From UBA5336 sp964492485 (GTDB lineage Bacteria; Pseudomonadota; Alphaproteobacteria; Caulobacterales; Hyphomonadaceae), in assembly GCA_964492485.1 (NCBI GenBank), contig CAZBKM010000020.1, positions 1-44,649 on the forward strand: a DNA stretch of 44,649 nt, given 5' to 3'. Below the pieces are notes generated by a model. That model was not told the DNA's origin. It worked only from the letters and a program-made list of their open reading frames with translations, and ran no database searches. Shown here piece by piece: positions 27,671-37,638 of this stretch. A program made the position numbers and the translations under genes. Numbering within the stretch: the first letter of the stretch is position 1; each line of letters opens with the position of its first letter.

Positions 27671-30007
27671 TCAGGCGGCGACGACGAAGGTGGAGATGAC
27701 CTTCTTGGTGCTGCCTTTCTCGAAGTCGACGGTCAGCTTGTTCCCATCGGCTCCGATGACGCGACCATAGCCGAACTTGTCGTGGAAGACCCGCTGGCCG
27801 ATCTGGAATCCCGAATTAGAGGACGAGGTGGCCACCAGCGTTGGCTTTGCGTCGATCACCGGACCTTCGGCCACGCCTCGACGTGCATTTTCCTTGAGCC
27901 GTTTCCAGCCCGGCGACGTGTAGCTGGACCGCTCGCCGAGATCCTCCACGGTGCCGTTGAACCCGTCGAGCCCGCCCGGCTGTGACGCGTAACCGGTCTC
28001 GGCCATGGCATCCACATGGGCGTGGGGCAGTTCATCAACGAAGCGCGAGGGCAGCACCGACTGCCAGCGACCGAAGATCTGCCGGTTTGCCGCAAACGAG
28101 ATGCAGCAGCGTTCGCGAGCCCGTGTCAGGCCCACATAGGCAAGGCGCCGCTCCTCCTCCAGTCCCTTGAGACCGTTCTCGTCGATGGCCCGGCGCGAGG
28201 GGAACACCTCTTCTTCCCAGCCCGGTAGGAAGACGAGGGGCCATTCCAGACCCTTGGCCGCGTGCAGGGTCAGGATCTGAACCTCTTCGCCGCCCCCCTC
28301 GCGGCTGGCATCCATCACCAGCTCGATATGTTCCAGGAAGCCCGCCAGGCTGTCGAACTCGCCCATCGCCCGCACCAGCTCCTTGAGATTGTCGAGCCGG
28401 GTCTGCGCCTGGGGGCTGCGGTCGGCCTGCAGCATGTCGGTATAACCGGACTCCTCCAGGATCGTTTCGGCGAGATCGGTGTGCGCCAGTCCAGCCTCGT
28501 GGCGCTCCCGCCAGAGGGCGAGCTGGTCCAGGAACCGGGACAGGCCCCGTCTCGCGGCCCCCTTAATTTCATCGGTCTGGAGAACCATCGGCGTCAGCAC
28601 GGCGAGGGATCGCCCATCCTCGCGGGCATAGCGTTGCAGTTTCTGCAGCGTGGTCGCGCCGACGCCCCGTTTGGGCTGGTTCACAACACGCTCGAAGGCC
28701 AGGTCGTCATCCGGGCTGCGGACCAGGCGCAGATAGGCCAGGGCGTCGCGGATTTCCGCCCGTTCGAAGAATCGCGGGCCGCCGATGACGCGGTAGGGTA
28801 TGCCCAGCATGATGAAGCGATCCTCGAACAGCCGCATCTGCCAGGAGGCGCGAACCAGGACGGCGCAGTCTTCATAGGACCGCCCGTCTCGGCGCCAGGC
28901 CTCGATGTCGTCGCCGATCATCCGGGCCTCGGCCTCGCCATCCCAGACCCCGCGAACCCGCACCCGCTCGGCATCGGGCATATCGGCGGCCTCGCCGGCG
29001 ACGTGCAGGGTCTTCCCCAGCCGACCCTTGTTATGGGCGATCACCCCCGACGCAGCCGCCAGGATATGCGGGGTGGAGCGATAGTTGCGCTCCAGTCGGA
29101 TGACACGGGCGCCAGGGAAGTCGCTCTCGAAGCGGAGGATGTTGTCGACCTCCGCGCCACGCCAGCCATAGATCGACTGGTCGTCGTCGCCGACGCAACA
29201 CAGATTGCCGGAGCCCTGTGCCAGCAGCCGCAGCCAGAGATACTGGGCGACGTTCGTGTCCTGGTATTCGTCAACGAGAAGGTAGCGGAAGCGGCCGTGA
29301 TAGTCGGCCAGCACGTCCGGATTGGCCTGCAACAGCGCGATCGTGTGCAAGAGCAGGTCGCCGAAATCGCAGGCGTTCAGAACCCGCAGGCGTTCCTGAT
29401 AAAGCCGGTAGGCGTCGATTCCGCGGCCGTTCGCGAACTGGTAGGCCTCGTCCTCGGGCACCTTGTCCGGGGTCAGCGCGCGATTCTTCCAGCCATCGAT
29501 GAGCGCGGCGAGGTAGCGGGGCGTCCAGCGCTTCGTGTCCAGGGATTCCGCCTCGATCACCTGCTTGCACAGCCGGATCTGATCGTCCTTGTCGAGAATG
29601 CTGAAGGTTGGTTTCAGCCCCGCTAGCTCCGCATGGCGCCGCAGCATGAGAGCCGAAATCGAGTGGAACGTCCCCAGCCAGCGCAACCCCTCGCCAGCCT
29701 CGCCAATCAGCGCGAGGGCCCGCTCGCGCATCTCGCGCGCGGCCTTGTTGGTGAAGGTGACCGTCAGCGTCTGGGACGGCCACGCCTTTCCGGAGGCGAT
29801 GATGTGCGCCAGGCGGGTGGTCAGCACCCGGGTCTTGCCGGTTCCGGCCCCTGCCAGGACCAGAAGCGGACCCTCGGTGGTCTCCACGGCCTCGCGCTGC
29901 TCCGGGTTGAGGCCGTCGAGATAGTCGGCGGCGCCGGCAGCTGGGGCGGACGGCGGCCGGGCGGCGGCCAGCGCGCTGATGGAGGGTCGATTCGTCGGGG
30001 AACTCAT
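27671..30007 (-). CDS. uvrD: UvrD/PcrA-type DNA helicase
   Basis: This 778-residue superfamily 1A 3'-5' helicase acts in nucleotide excision and mismatch repair. All motifs are present: Walker A GAGTGKT (53-59), VDEYQDTN, GDDDQSIYGWRGA, LERNYRST, LTLHAAKGLEW and VGLTRARER. A C-terminal Tudor-like segment (GQRVFHDKFGYGRVI) matches the RNA-polymerase-binding tail of PcrA/UvrD. The N-terminal 28 residues are a disordered Ala/Pro extension. The ATG lies six bases after a TATAGT box, suggesting a leaderless mRNA. The gene is the last of three on the minus strand but appears to have its own promoter. Confidence 0.97.
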   Translation of the reverse strand: MSSPTNRPSISALAAARPPSAPAAGAADYLDGLNPEQREAVETTEGPLLVLAGAGTGKTRVLTTRLAHIIASGKAWPSQTLTVTFTNKAAREMRERALALIGEAGEGLRWLGTFHSISALMLRRHAELAGLKPTFSILDKDDQIRLCKQVIEAESLDTKRWTPRYLAALIDGWKNRALTPDKVPEDEAYQFANGRGIDAYRLYQERLRVLNACDFGDLLLHTIALLQANPDVLADYHGRFRYLLVDEYQDTNVAQYLWLRLLAQGSGNLCCVGDDDQSIYGWRGAEVDNILRFESDFPGARVIRLERNYRSTPHILAAASGVIAHNKGRLGKTLHVAGEAADMPDAERVRVRGVWDGEAEARMIGDDIEAWRRDGRSYEDCAVLVRASWQMRLFEDRFIMLGIPYRVIGGPRFFERAEIRDALAYLRLVRSPDDDLAFERVVNQPKRGVGATTLQKLQRYAREDGRSLAVLTPMVLQTDEIKGAARRGLSRFLDQLALWRERHEAGLAHTDLAETILEESGYTDMLQADRSPQAQTRLDNLKELVRAMGEFDSLAGFLEHIELVMDASREGGGEEVQILTLHAAKGLEWPLVFLPGWEEEVFPSRRAIDENGLKGLEEERRLAYVGLTRARERCCISFAANRQIFGRWQSVLPSRFVDELPHAHVDAMAETGYASQPGGLDGFNGTVEDLGERSSYTSPGWKRLKENARRGVAEGPVIDAKPTLVATSSSNSGFQIGQRVFHDKFGYGRVIGADGNKLTVDFEKGSTKKVISTFVVAA

Positions 30008-30013
30008 GCCTGG

Positions 30014-30042
30014 ACTATAGCAGGAACATGCAGGGGTGTTAG
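30014..30042 (-). promoter_or_regulatory. Promoter of uvrD, leaderless type
   Basis: On the minus strand CTAACA (complement of 30037-30042) and TATAGT (complement of 30014-30019) are 17 bases apart. TATAGT ends exactly six bases before the uvrD ATG, so transcription would begin at the start codon. No ribosome site is visible. Confidence 0.5.
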
Positions 30043-30109
30043 GGGCGAACTGAACCGCAGCCGCGCCCGCTGCCCGCTGCCTCCAGCCCCGGCAACGGGT
30101 CTTGGGGGA

Positions 30110-30649
30110 TCAATCCTTGTCGAAGGCGATGGTGACGGTCCCGATGCGGATGCCGAAGCGGGAGACATGGGCGCGATTGATCAGCACATCGTCCTCCATC
30201 AGGTACATCCAGTCATTGAAGCCGACCTTCCAGATATCGTCGCCGACCTTCAGGTCCACCTTGTAGCGCCAGTTGAATGCGTTGCCCGCAACTTCGCCCT
30301 CGGCGAAGCCTGGCACGTCGCCGGCCGTCCCTCGATAGCGACCGTTGCCCAGGATCTCGATCGTCCATACCCGCCGATCCGTTTCGCCGTCGTCATAGAC
30401 GAAGTCTTCCTCCAGCGTCAGGACACCGTTGTCCACGGTGCCTTCGATGTCGACGGTGAACTGGCGCCTGACCACGCCGAAGCGGTCCTCGAAAATGCCG
30501 TAGGCCGTGGTCTCGCCGGAGAAATACTCTTCCAGGCGCAGGGTACGCGGATTGTCGGCGAAGTCGTCCACGGACTGCGAGACGCAGCCGCTCAGCGTCA
30601 GCGCGGCGAGTGCGGCCGGCAGGGCGCGGCGGTGCAGGGTGGCGGTCAT
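30110..30649 (-). CDS. DUF3833 family lipoprotein
   Basis: This 179-residue protein begins with a basic N-terminus, a hydrophobic core and lipobox LSGC (near residue 22). The mature part is beta-rich with the DUF3833 pattern EYFSGETTAYGIFEDRFG near its start and ends in GIRIGTVTIAFDKD. The biochemical function of the family is not established; a lipocalin-like fold is a reasonable guess. It follows the GDPD lipoprotein gene by 29 bases and is probably co-transcribed with it. Confidence 0.85.
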   Translation of the reverse strand: MTATLHRRALPAALAALTLSGCVSQSVDDFADNPRTLRLEEYFSGETTAYGIFEDRFGVVRRQFTVDIEGTVDNGVLTLEEDFVYDDGETDRRVWTIEILGNGRYRGTAGDVPGFAEGEVAGNAFNWRYKVDLKVGDDIWKVGFNDWMYLMEDDVLINRAHVSRFGIRIGTVTIAFDKD

Positions 30650-30678
30650 GTTCGGATCCTCGGCGGTTCGGGACGGAC

Positions 30679-31722
30679 TTAAGATGGATTACGCGTCCAG
30701 ATCGGGTTCGGTTTGGTCGGAGATGGCGTTTGGACTGCCGCCCGGCACCGCGACAGCGCGCCGTCATCGGCCTGCAGGGCGGCGGCGGCTTCGCGTGGTG
30801 CGTCGGTTGCCAGGAGAACCAGCCCGCCCTCGGCGAGCCGCCGGTACTCCGACGCATCGCCGTCTGCCAGATAGGCGTCGTCGAGCCGGTCGCCTGGCCG
30901 TCCCAGCGTCCCGAAGGCGGATTCGACTCCGGTCGCGGCGAGACGTTGCCAGGCCTCGGGGTCGGGGTCACGCGTTCCTGTCCAGGCGATCAGGCGGTCG
31001 GGGTCCACGCCGGCGTCGCGCAGCCTGGCCACATCCCCGGGCCCCGAGGCCGACGCCGTCATCATCAGGTCGGGCGCGAGGCGCGCCACTTCGGCGGCCT
31101 GCGCATCGGAATAGGTGATCAGGATGACATGGTCGCCGGTCCCGGTGTCGCGGACGAGATCGATGATCTCGGCGAAGCCGGCGCTCGACTTGCGGTCCAG
31201 TTCGATCACCGCGCCGGCCTGGCGCGCCCAGATCAGCACATCGCGCAGACGGGGTGGCGCGTGGCCCGTCGGCCGGCCGTCATTGTCGACAAGCTGAAGC
31301 GTGGACATCAGGGCCCAGTCGGCGTCCTCAACCGGCCCCGATCCCGTGGTCGTGCGATCGAGTGTGCGATCATGCATCAGGACCAGGACGCCATCGCGGC
31401 TCGACGCCACATCCACCTCGAACACGCGCAGCCCGGCCGCATGGTTCGCCTGCAGGGTCTCCAGCGCGTTCTCTGCATGGCCGGGCAGAGGGCCGCCCCG
31501 GTGTGCGGCGACGACCAGCCCGCCAGTTTCGCGCAGGCAGTCGAAGACCGCGGGCAGGGGCCGGACATCCGGTCCAGGCTCGATGGCCGCAGGAGACGGC
31601 GGCGTCCCGGCGATTCCCGACAGGCTGTCGCGGTCGGCCGCCCCGCAGGCGGCGAGCGGCAGCAGGCTCAGCAGGACGCCGGCGGCGCTGAGGGACAGGG
31701 CGCGGACGCTTGGAATTTGCAT
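30679..31722 (-). CDS. Glycerophosphodiester phosphodiesterase family lipoprotein
   Basis: The protein has 347 residues. A signal peptide with lipobox LAAC (near residue 26) precedes a GDPD TIM-barrel with AAHRGG, HAENALET, FEVDVASSRDGV and MHDRTLDRTT, which together carry the catalytic His pair and the metal-binding acids. It should hydrolyse glycerophosphodiesters from phospholipid breakdown to glycerol-3-phosphate and an alcohol, in the periplasm. The barrel C-terminal part is less conserved. It is the first gene of the minus-strand set and divergent from the acyl-CoA ligase, so lipid-related genes face each other across a 110-base region. Confidence 0.9.
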   Translation of the reverse strand: MQIPSVRALSLSAAGVLLSLLPLAACGAADRDSLSGIAGTPPSPAAIEPGPDVRPLPAVFDCLRETGGLVVAAHRGGPLPGHAENALETLQANHAAGLRVFEVDVASSRDGVLVLMHDRTLDRTTTGSGPVEDADWALMSTLQLVDNDGRPTGHAPPRLRDVLIWARQAGAVIELDRKSSAGFAEIIDLVRDTGTGDHVILITYSDAQAAEVARLAPDLMMTASASGPGDVARLRDAGVDPDRLIAWTGTRDPDPEAWQRLAATGVESAFGTLGRPGDRLDDAYLADGDASEYRRLAEGGLVLLATDAPREAAAALQADDGALSRCRAAVQTPSPTKPNPIWTRNPS

Positions 31723-31832
31723 GGGACGGTCCTTGTCTTGTCGGGCGAGGTGTTGTCACTAAAAACGAGGAATGTAACGCAAAAGCCATCTGACCGGTTG
31801 GGTGCCGGGGGATGTGGCAGGGAGGAGAGACC

Positions 31833-33458
31833 ATGAAGGGCTTGATGCAGGAGTGGCCGTTGACGGTCGACAAGATCATCGACCATGCGCGCATCAACCA
31901 TGGCGACCGGGAGATCGTGACACGCTCCGTCGAAGGGCCGATCGTGCGTACGACCTACGCCCAGCTCTACGACCGCGCCAAGCAGGTTTCCAGCGCGCTC
32001 GGCGATGCCGGCGTGAGTCTGGGGGACCGGGTGGCAACCCTGGGATGGAATTCCGGTCGCCACATGGAATGCTGGTATGGCGCCATGGGGATCGGCGCGG
32101 TGCTGCACACGATCAATCCGCGCCTGCACCCGGACCAGATCGCCTGGATCGCCAACCATGCCGAGGACAAGGTCCTGATCTTCGACACGACCTTCCTGCC
32201 CATCGTCGAGGCGATCAAGGACAAGCTGGAGACGGTGCGGACCTTCGTGATCCTGACCGATCCGGAGAACATGCCGGAGAATAGCGTCGGGGCCGTCGCC
32301 TACGAGCTCTGGATCGATGGCCGACCGACAGACGTCGCCTGGGGCGGGTTCGACGAGAACACCGCGTGCGGCCTCTGCTACACCTCGGGCACGACAGGAA
32401 ACCCCAAGGGCGTCCTCTATTCCCACAGGACCAACGTCCTGCACACGCTGATCACTCTGGGCAAGGACGTGATCGGGGTCGGCGCCGCCGATACGGTCCT
32501 GCCGGTGGTGCCCATGTTCCATGCCAATGCCTGGGGGCTGGCCTTTTCCTGCCCGGCGGTTGGCGCCAAGATGGTCATGCCCGGGGCGCAGATGGACGGG
32601 AAATCGATCTACGAGCTCCTGGACAGCGAGAAGGTCACGGTGACGGCCGCCGTGCCGACCGTATGGCTGATGCTCCTGTCCTACCTCCAGGAGAACGATC
32701 TGAAGCTTCCGCATCTGCGCAAGGTGATCATCGGTGGCTCGGCGGTGCCAGAGCGCATCCTGCGCACGTTCGAACAGGACTATGGCGTCGACGTCGTGCA
32801 TGCCTGGGGCATGACTGAAACGTCGCCGCTGGGCACGCTGGGCTCGCTGCCGGCGCGGCTCGACGGGGCCGACATGGAGACGCGGATCGCCTACAAGCTC
32901 AAGCAGGGCCGCCCTCCATTCGGTGTCGAGCTGAAAACCGTCAACGACGCCAGTGAGGAACTGCCACGCGACGGGAAGACCTCGGGCCGGCTTCTGGTGC
33001 GCGGCATGGCGATCGCGGGCGGATACTTCAAGGGCGCCGGCGGGGATGTGCTCGACGATCAGGGCTTCTTCGACACCGGCGACGTGGCGACGCTGGAGCC
33101 CGACGGGACGATGCAGATCACCGACCGGGCAAAGGACGTCATAAAGTCGGGCGGCGAGTGGATCTCCTCGATCGATCTGGAGAATATCGCGGTCGGCCAC
33201 CCGAAGGTCGCCAACGCGGCGGCGATCGGCATTCAACACCCGAAATGGGATGAGCGACCGCTTCTGATCGTGCAGCCTGTGGAAGGTGAGCAGCCGACGC
33301 GGGAAGAGGTGCTGGGACAGCTCGAGGGCAAGATCGCGAAATGGTGGACCCCCGATGATGTGGTGTTCGTCGAGGAGATCCCGCTCGGCGCCACCGGCAA
33401 GATCAACAAGCTGGCGCTGCGCGAACGGTTCAAGGACTACAAGCTGCCGACCGCCTAG
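31833..33458 (+). CDS. Fatty-acid--CoA ligase (AMP-forming)
   Basis: This 541-residue ANL-superfamily enzyme activates a fatty acid to acyl-CoA through an acyl-AMP. The P-loop YTSGTTGNPKG is at 183-193, WGMTETSP marks motif A5, TGDVATLEPDG and RAKDVIKSGGEWIS mark A7-A8, and the A10 Lys523 lies in GATGKINK. Overall pattern (NPRLHPDQIAWIANH) resembles the medium/long-chain AlkK group; chain length cannot be read from sequence. ATG 31833 follows a strong GGAGGAGA site; an in-frame ATG at 31812 lacks one. Monocistronic, with the DUF1499 gene 87 bases downstream. Confidence 0.93.
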   Translation: MKGLMQEWPLTVDKIIDHARINHGDREIVTRSVEGPIVRTTYAQLYDRAKQVSSALGDAGVSLGDRVATLGWNSGRHMECWYGAMGIGAVLHTINPRLHPDQIAWIANHAEDKVLIFDTTFLPIVEAIKDKLETVRTFVILTDPENMPENSVGAVAYELWIDGRPTDVAWGGFDENTACGLCYTSGTTGNPKGVLYSHRTNVLHTLITLGKDVIGVGAADTVLPVVPMFHANAWGLAFSCPAVGAKMVMPGAQMDGKSIYELLDSEKVTVTAAVPTVWLMLLSYLQENDLKLPHLRKVIIGGSAVPERILRTFEQDYGVDVVHAWGMTETSPLGTLGSLPARLDGADMETRIAYKLKQGRPPFGVELKTVNDASEELPRDGKTSGRLLVRGMAIAGGYFKGAGGDVLDDQGFFDTGDVATLEPDGTMQITDRAKDVIKSGGEWISSIDLENIAVGHPKVANAAAIGIQHPKWDERPLLIVQPVEGEQPTREEVLGQLEGKIAKWWTPDDVVFVEEIPLGATGKINKLALRERFKDYKLPTA

Positions 33459-33545
33459 GCGGCGGTTTGGCGGGCGGGCCCCTGTCGGCCCGTCCCGCGC
33501 GGCCTAGCTATCGCGGCAGGAGACCGGCAAGGGGAGGGGTGTGCC

Positions 33546-34454
33546 ATGGCAAGACCGGAAACTGCGGGGTGGCGGGGCAAGTTCGCCGGCCTCGCGCTGA
33601 TCGTGGCGATCCTGTCGGTGGCCTGGTTCGCGCTTGCCGCGTTGGGGACCAAGTACGGGCTGTGGTCCTGGCAGTTTGGACTCGGCACGCTCACGGTCGG
33701 ATATGGACCGGCCGTCGCCTTTGGCGCACTGGGCCTGTCGGTCCTGGCGCTGCTGGTCGGTCTGATCAAGGCGCCCCGAAAGCGGCCCGTGATGCTGGCG
33801 CTGGGCGCGATACTGATCTCGGGCTATGTGGCCGGCCGGCTCGTCGGCTTCGGCGCTATCGCCCAGTCCCTCCCGCCGATCCACGACGTCCAGACCGATT
33901 GGGATGATCCCATCACTTTCTCCGATACGCTGATGGCCGCGCGCGAGGCAGACGGTGCCCTGAACCCCGTGCAGCCCGACCCCGTGATCCCCGACTCCGC
34001 CGACAGCCGCTGGCCCGGTCTTGGCGGTCGCAAGGTGGCGGACGTCCAGGAAGAGGCCGAGTACGATCCCGCGCGCGACGCGGAGCCGGAGGACGCACCC
34101 TATCCCCGCCTCGACACGATCACGGTACCCGGGACACTGGGGGCCGTGGCGCGTCTGACAGAGGCGCTGATGCGCGAGGAAGGCTGGGACATCGTCACCG
34201 CGCCGGAGGTCACCGCGGGCGCGCTGGAGGTGCGGCTGGAGGCGACGGCCACCACGGGCTGGTTCGGCTTCCGCGACGACGTGGCTGTGCGCCTTCGCGC
34301 CGTCGAGGGCGGGGTCGAGGTGGACATGCGCTCCATCAGCCGGGTCGGCCTGTCGGATCTGGGCGCCAACAGCCGCCGCGTCGCCGGCTTCCTGCGTGCG
34401 CTCGAGCGCCAGGCCGAGGCCGTCGCCCGGCGTGGCGGGGACGGGGTCGGCTAG
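33546..34454 (+). CDS. DUF1499 family membrane protein
   Basis: This 302-residue protein has three membrane helices in the first 110 residues (about 13-34, 48-72 and 80-103), followed by a soluble DUF1499 domain. That domain includes the PIHDVQTDWDDPITFS motif and a C-terminal half with DDVAVRLRAVEGGVEVDMRSISRVG and SDLGANSRRV, typical of the family. Its molecular function is unknown. A GGGGAGGGG site precedes ATG 33546. mtnP starts three bases after its stop, so the two are one unit. Confidence 0.88.
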   Translation: MARPETAGWRGKFAGLALIVAILSVAWFALAALGTKYGLWSWQFGLGTLTVGYGPAVAFGALGLSVLALLVGLIKAPRKRPVMLALGAILISGYVAGRLVGFGAIAQSLPPIHDVQTDWDDPITFSDTLMAAREADGALNPVQPDPVIPDSADSRWPGLGGRKVADVQEEAEYDPARDAEPEDAPYPRLDTITVPGTLGAVARLTEALMREEGWDIVTAPEVTAGALEVRLEATATTGWFGFRDDVAVRLRAVEGGVEVDMRSISRVGLSDLGANSRRVAGFLRALERQAEAVARRGGDGVG

Positions 34455-34457
34455 GTC

Positions 34458-35336
<879 letters not shown>

Positions 35337-35414
35337 GGTGGCGGCATGGGCCCGCAGGAGCTGACCGCCGCCCCGCCGTCGACCGTTGGCCGGGGATTTG
35401 CTAGGACAACTTGT

Positions 35415-35433
35415 GTGCCAAGGGGGTTGGCAC
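35415..35433 (+). other. Hairpin just upstream of the unknown gene at 35450
   Basis: GTGCCAA and TTGGCAC pair perfectly around GGGGG, ending 16 bases before the start codon and close to the ribosome site GAGGAGGGG. It could mark the end of the mtnP message or tune translation of the next gene. No T-run follows. Confidence 0.4.
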
Positions 35434-35449
35434 GTGTGAGGAGGGGACC

Positions 35450-36238
35450 ATGTTCACGGTCGAGTTCCAGACAGGCGCCCTGGTTCTGCTGGTGGTTGCC
35501 GCGCTCGCCATCGCCTGGATCCAGTGGGCCGAACGCGCTGATCGCAAGCGTGCCGGCCAAGAGGCGCTGGAGGGCGTTGGTCACGAATTCCGCATCACGC
35601 TGCAGCGCTTCATGGCCGAATTGTCCGCCGTCCTGAAGGGGGCGGGGATGACCGAGCGGGACTTCCTCCCGGCGGCCCATCCCCAGCTCGATGCCGTCCA
35701 TGCGCGGACGATTCACGCCAACAGGAATGCCATGTCGGTGATCGGTGCCTGCTACATGGTGGTCGACGTGCGCAAGCAGGACCTTCGCGCCGCCTGGCGA
35801 GAGGGCGAGGATCTGAAACCCGTGGCGGAGGCGGCGATCGACGACCTCATCGACGGCATCGTCACGCTGTATCTGTGGGAGGCTCATGGGGGTGCGCGTC
35901 CGGCAGAGGCCCGCGCGTCGCGGACCTGGGATGTGCGTCGCTGGATGAAACGCCACGATTTCCATGCCGACGCGTTTCCCGGACGCCACCTGCGTGACGA
36001 TGTGGTCGAACGCCTGCGCGCCTACGGCATGGACCTGAAGCCGCGTCCGCTGACGCACACCGCGCACGAATACTTCTCGCTCCGCTACGATCGCCGCGCG
36101 GATCCCAACGGACCCTTCGGTCGCCGCCCGCGCCGGCGCGCGAACCGAGCCCTGTCGGAGACCTCGACGGACGCCCAGCCAATGCAGGCGCTGCACGCGT
36201 CGCCCGGTACATCGGGCGCGCCGGCGGCTGTGCGCTAG
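35450..36238 (+). CDS. Membrane-anchored protein of unknown function
   Basis: A 262-residue protein I do not recognise. ATG 35450 follows GAGGAGGGG and opens MFTVEFQTGALVLLVV, with one membrane helix at about 8-27. The rest is soluble and largely helical, rich in Arg, His and Asp (for example DVRRWMKRHDFHADAFPGRH), and ends in a basic then polar disordered tail. The arrangement is that of a single-pass protein with a cytoplasmic or periplasmic helical domain; the side is not decided. It lies between mtnP and apt, nine bases before apt, so it is co-transcribed with it. A role in purine salvage is not implied by its sequence. Confidence 0.75.
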   Translation: MFTVEFQTGALVLLVVAALAIAWIQWAERADRKRAGQEALEGVGHEFRITLQRFMAELSAVLKGAGMTERDFLPAAHPQLDAVHARTIHANRNAMSVIGACYMVVDVRKQDLRAAWREGEDLKPVAEAAIDDLIDGIVTLYLWEAHGGARPAEARASRTWDVRRWMKRHDFHADAFPGRHLRDDVVERLRAYGMDLKPRPLTHTAHEYFSLRYDRRADPNGPFGRRPRRRANRALSETSTDAQPMQALHASPGTSGAPAAVR

Positions 36239-36247
36239 GGGCGTCGC

Positions 36248-36775
36248 GTGGACCTCAAGGCGGCCATCCGGACGATACCGGACTATCCGAAGGCAGGCAT
36301 CCTGTTCCGGGACGTTTCGACCCTGCTGGGCGACTCCCAGGCCTTCGGCGCGGCCATCGACCGGATGATCGCGCTTGCCGAGCCGCGCCGTGTGGACAAG
36401 GTGGCCGGCATCGACGCACGCGGGTTCATCCTCGGCGGTGCGCTGGCCCATGGCCTCGACGCAGGCTTCCTGCCCCTGCGAAAGCCGGGAAAGCTGCCTT
36501 TCGACACCTGGGAAGAGCGCTATGAACTCGAATACGGCTCCGACGCCCTGCACATGCATGTGGACGGCGCGGGGCCGGGCGAACGTGTGTTGCTGGTCGA
36601 CGATCTGATTGCGACCGGCGGTACGGCCATGGCCGGTCTGCGCCTGCTGCAGCGGGCGCGCGCCGAGGTGGTCGGCGCCCTGTTCCTTGTCGACCTGCCC
36701 GATCTGGGCGGGGCGCAGCGCCTGCGCGATACCGGTGTGCCGGTCGAGGCCCTGGTCCAGTTCGAGGGCCACTGA
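36248..36775 (+). CDS. apt: Adenine phosphoribosyltransferase
   Basis: This 175-residue enzyme makes AMP from adenine and PRPP. The PRPP-binding motif VLLVDDLIATGGT is at 114-126, and the start (IPDYPKAGILFRDVSTLL) and GIDARGFILG are typical of Apt. The start is GTG 36248, nine bases after the previous stop. With mtnP upstream it completes adenine recovery from methylthioadenosine. It ends 52 bases before sufC. Confidence 0.96.
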   Translation: MDLKAAIRTIPDYPKAGILFRDVSTLLGDSQAFGAAIDRMIALAEPRRVDKVAGIDARGFILGGALAHGLDAGFLPLRKPGKLPFDTWEERYELEYGSDALHMHVDGAGPGERVLLVDDLIATGGTAMAGLRLLQRARAEVVGALFLVDLPDLGGAQRLRDTGVPVEALVQFEGH

Positions 36776-36827
36776 GCGCGCCGATTTTCGCGTCTCGGGG
36801 CTTTGATTCCCCGCTCCGAGGCGCCAT

Positions 36828-37601
36828 ATGCGCGCCATGCTCAAGCTTGACAGACTTCATGCCACGGTGGGCGACGCCGACGACGCAAAGGAAATCCTGA
36901 CCGGGCTATCGCTGGAAGTCCCGGCAGGCGAGGTTCACGCCATTATGGGGCCCAACGGCGCGGGTAAATCCACGCTGGCCTACATCCTGACGGGACGCGA
37001 AGGCTACGAGGTCACGTCGGGAAGCGCGACACTGGATGGCGAGGACCTTCTGGACATGGATCCCGAGACGCGCGCCGCGAAGGGACTCTTCCTGTCATTC
37101 CAGTATCCAGTCGAGATTCCCGGCGTGCCGGTGATGACCTTCGTGCGTACCGCCATGAACGCCCAGCGCCGGGCCCGCGGCGAGCCGGAAATCACCGCGC
37201 CGGCATTCATGAAACGGGCTCGCGATGTGGCAGCCGCCCTCAAGATCAGTCCGGAGATGTTGAAGCGGCCCCTGAATGTCGGCTTTTCGGGCGGTGAGAA
37301 AAAGCGCCTGGAGATTTTCCAGATGATGATGATGGAGCCGCGCTTCCTGGTGCTCGACGAGACCGATTCCGGCCTCGACATCGACGCGCTGAAGACCGTG
37401 GCCGAGGGCGTCAACGCGTTGCGAACACCCGAGCGGGGTATGCTGGTGATCACGCACTATCAACGTCTCCTCGACCACATCGCGCCCGACAGGGTCCATG
37501 TCCTGGCCAATGGCCGGATTGTGAAGACCGGCGGCCCGGACCTGGCGCACGAGCTGGAGCGCGAAGGCTATGACAAGCTGATCGGCGCACCGGCGGTCTG
37601 A
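36828..37601 (+). CDS. sufC: Fe-S assembly ATPase SufC
   Basis: This 257-residue ABC-type ATPase powers the SufBCD scaffold. Walker A GPNGAGKST is at 41-49, the signature SGGEKKR at 154-160, and Walker B LVLDE at 174-178 is followed by the SufC-typical TDSGLDIDAL. ATG 36828 has GAGG eight bases upstream; ATG 36837 is an alternative. It heads the second, larger part of the suf cluster; sufB is 9.8 kb upstream. Confidence 0.97.
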   Translation: MRAMLKLDRLHATVGDADDAKEILTGLSLEVPAGEVHAIMGPNGAGKSTLAYILTGREGYEVTSGSATLDGEDLLDMDPETRAAKGLFLSFQYPVEIPGVPVMTFVRTAMNAQRRARGEPEITAPAFMKRARDVAAALKISPEMLKRPLNVGFSGGEKKRLEIFQMMMMEPRFLVLDETDSGLDIDALKTVAEGVNALRTPERGMLVITHYQRLLDHIAPDRVHVLANGRIVKTGGPDLAHELEREGYDKLIGAPAV

Positions 37602-37638
37602 GCCGCGCGCGGCCCGTCCGATCCGCCAGGAGAGCGAA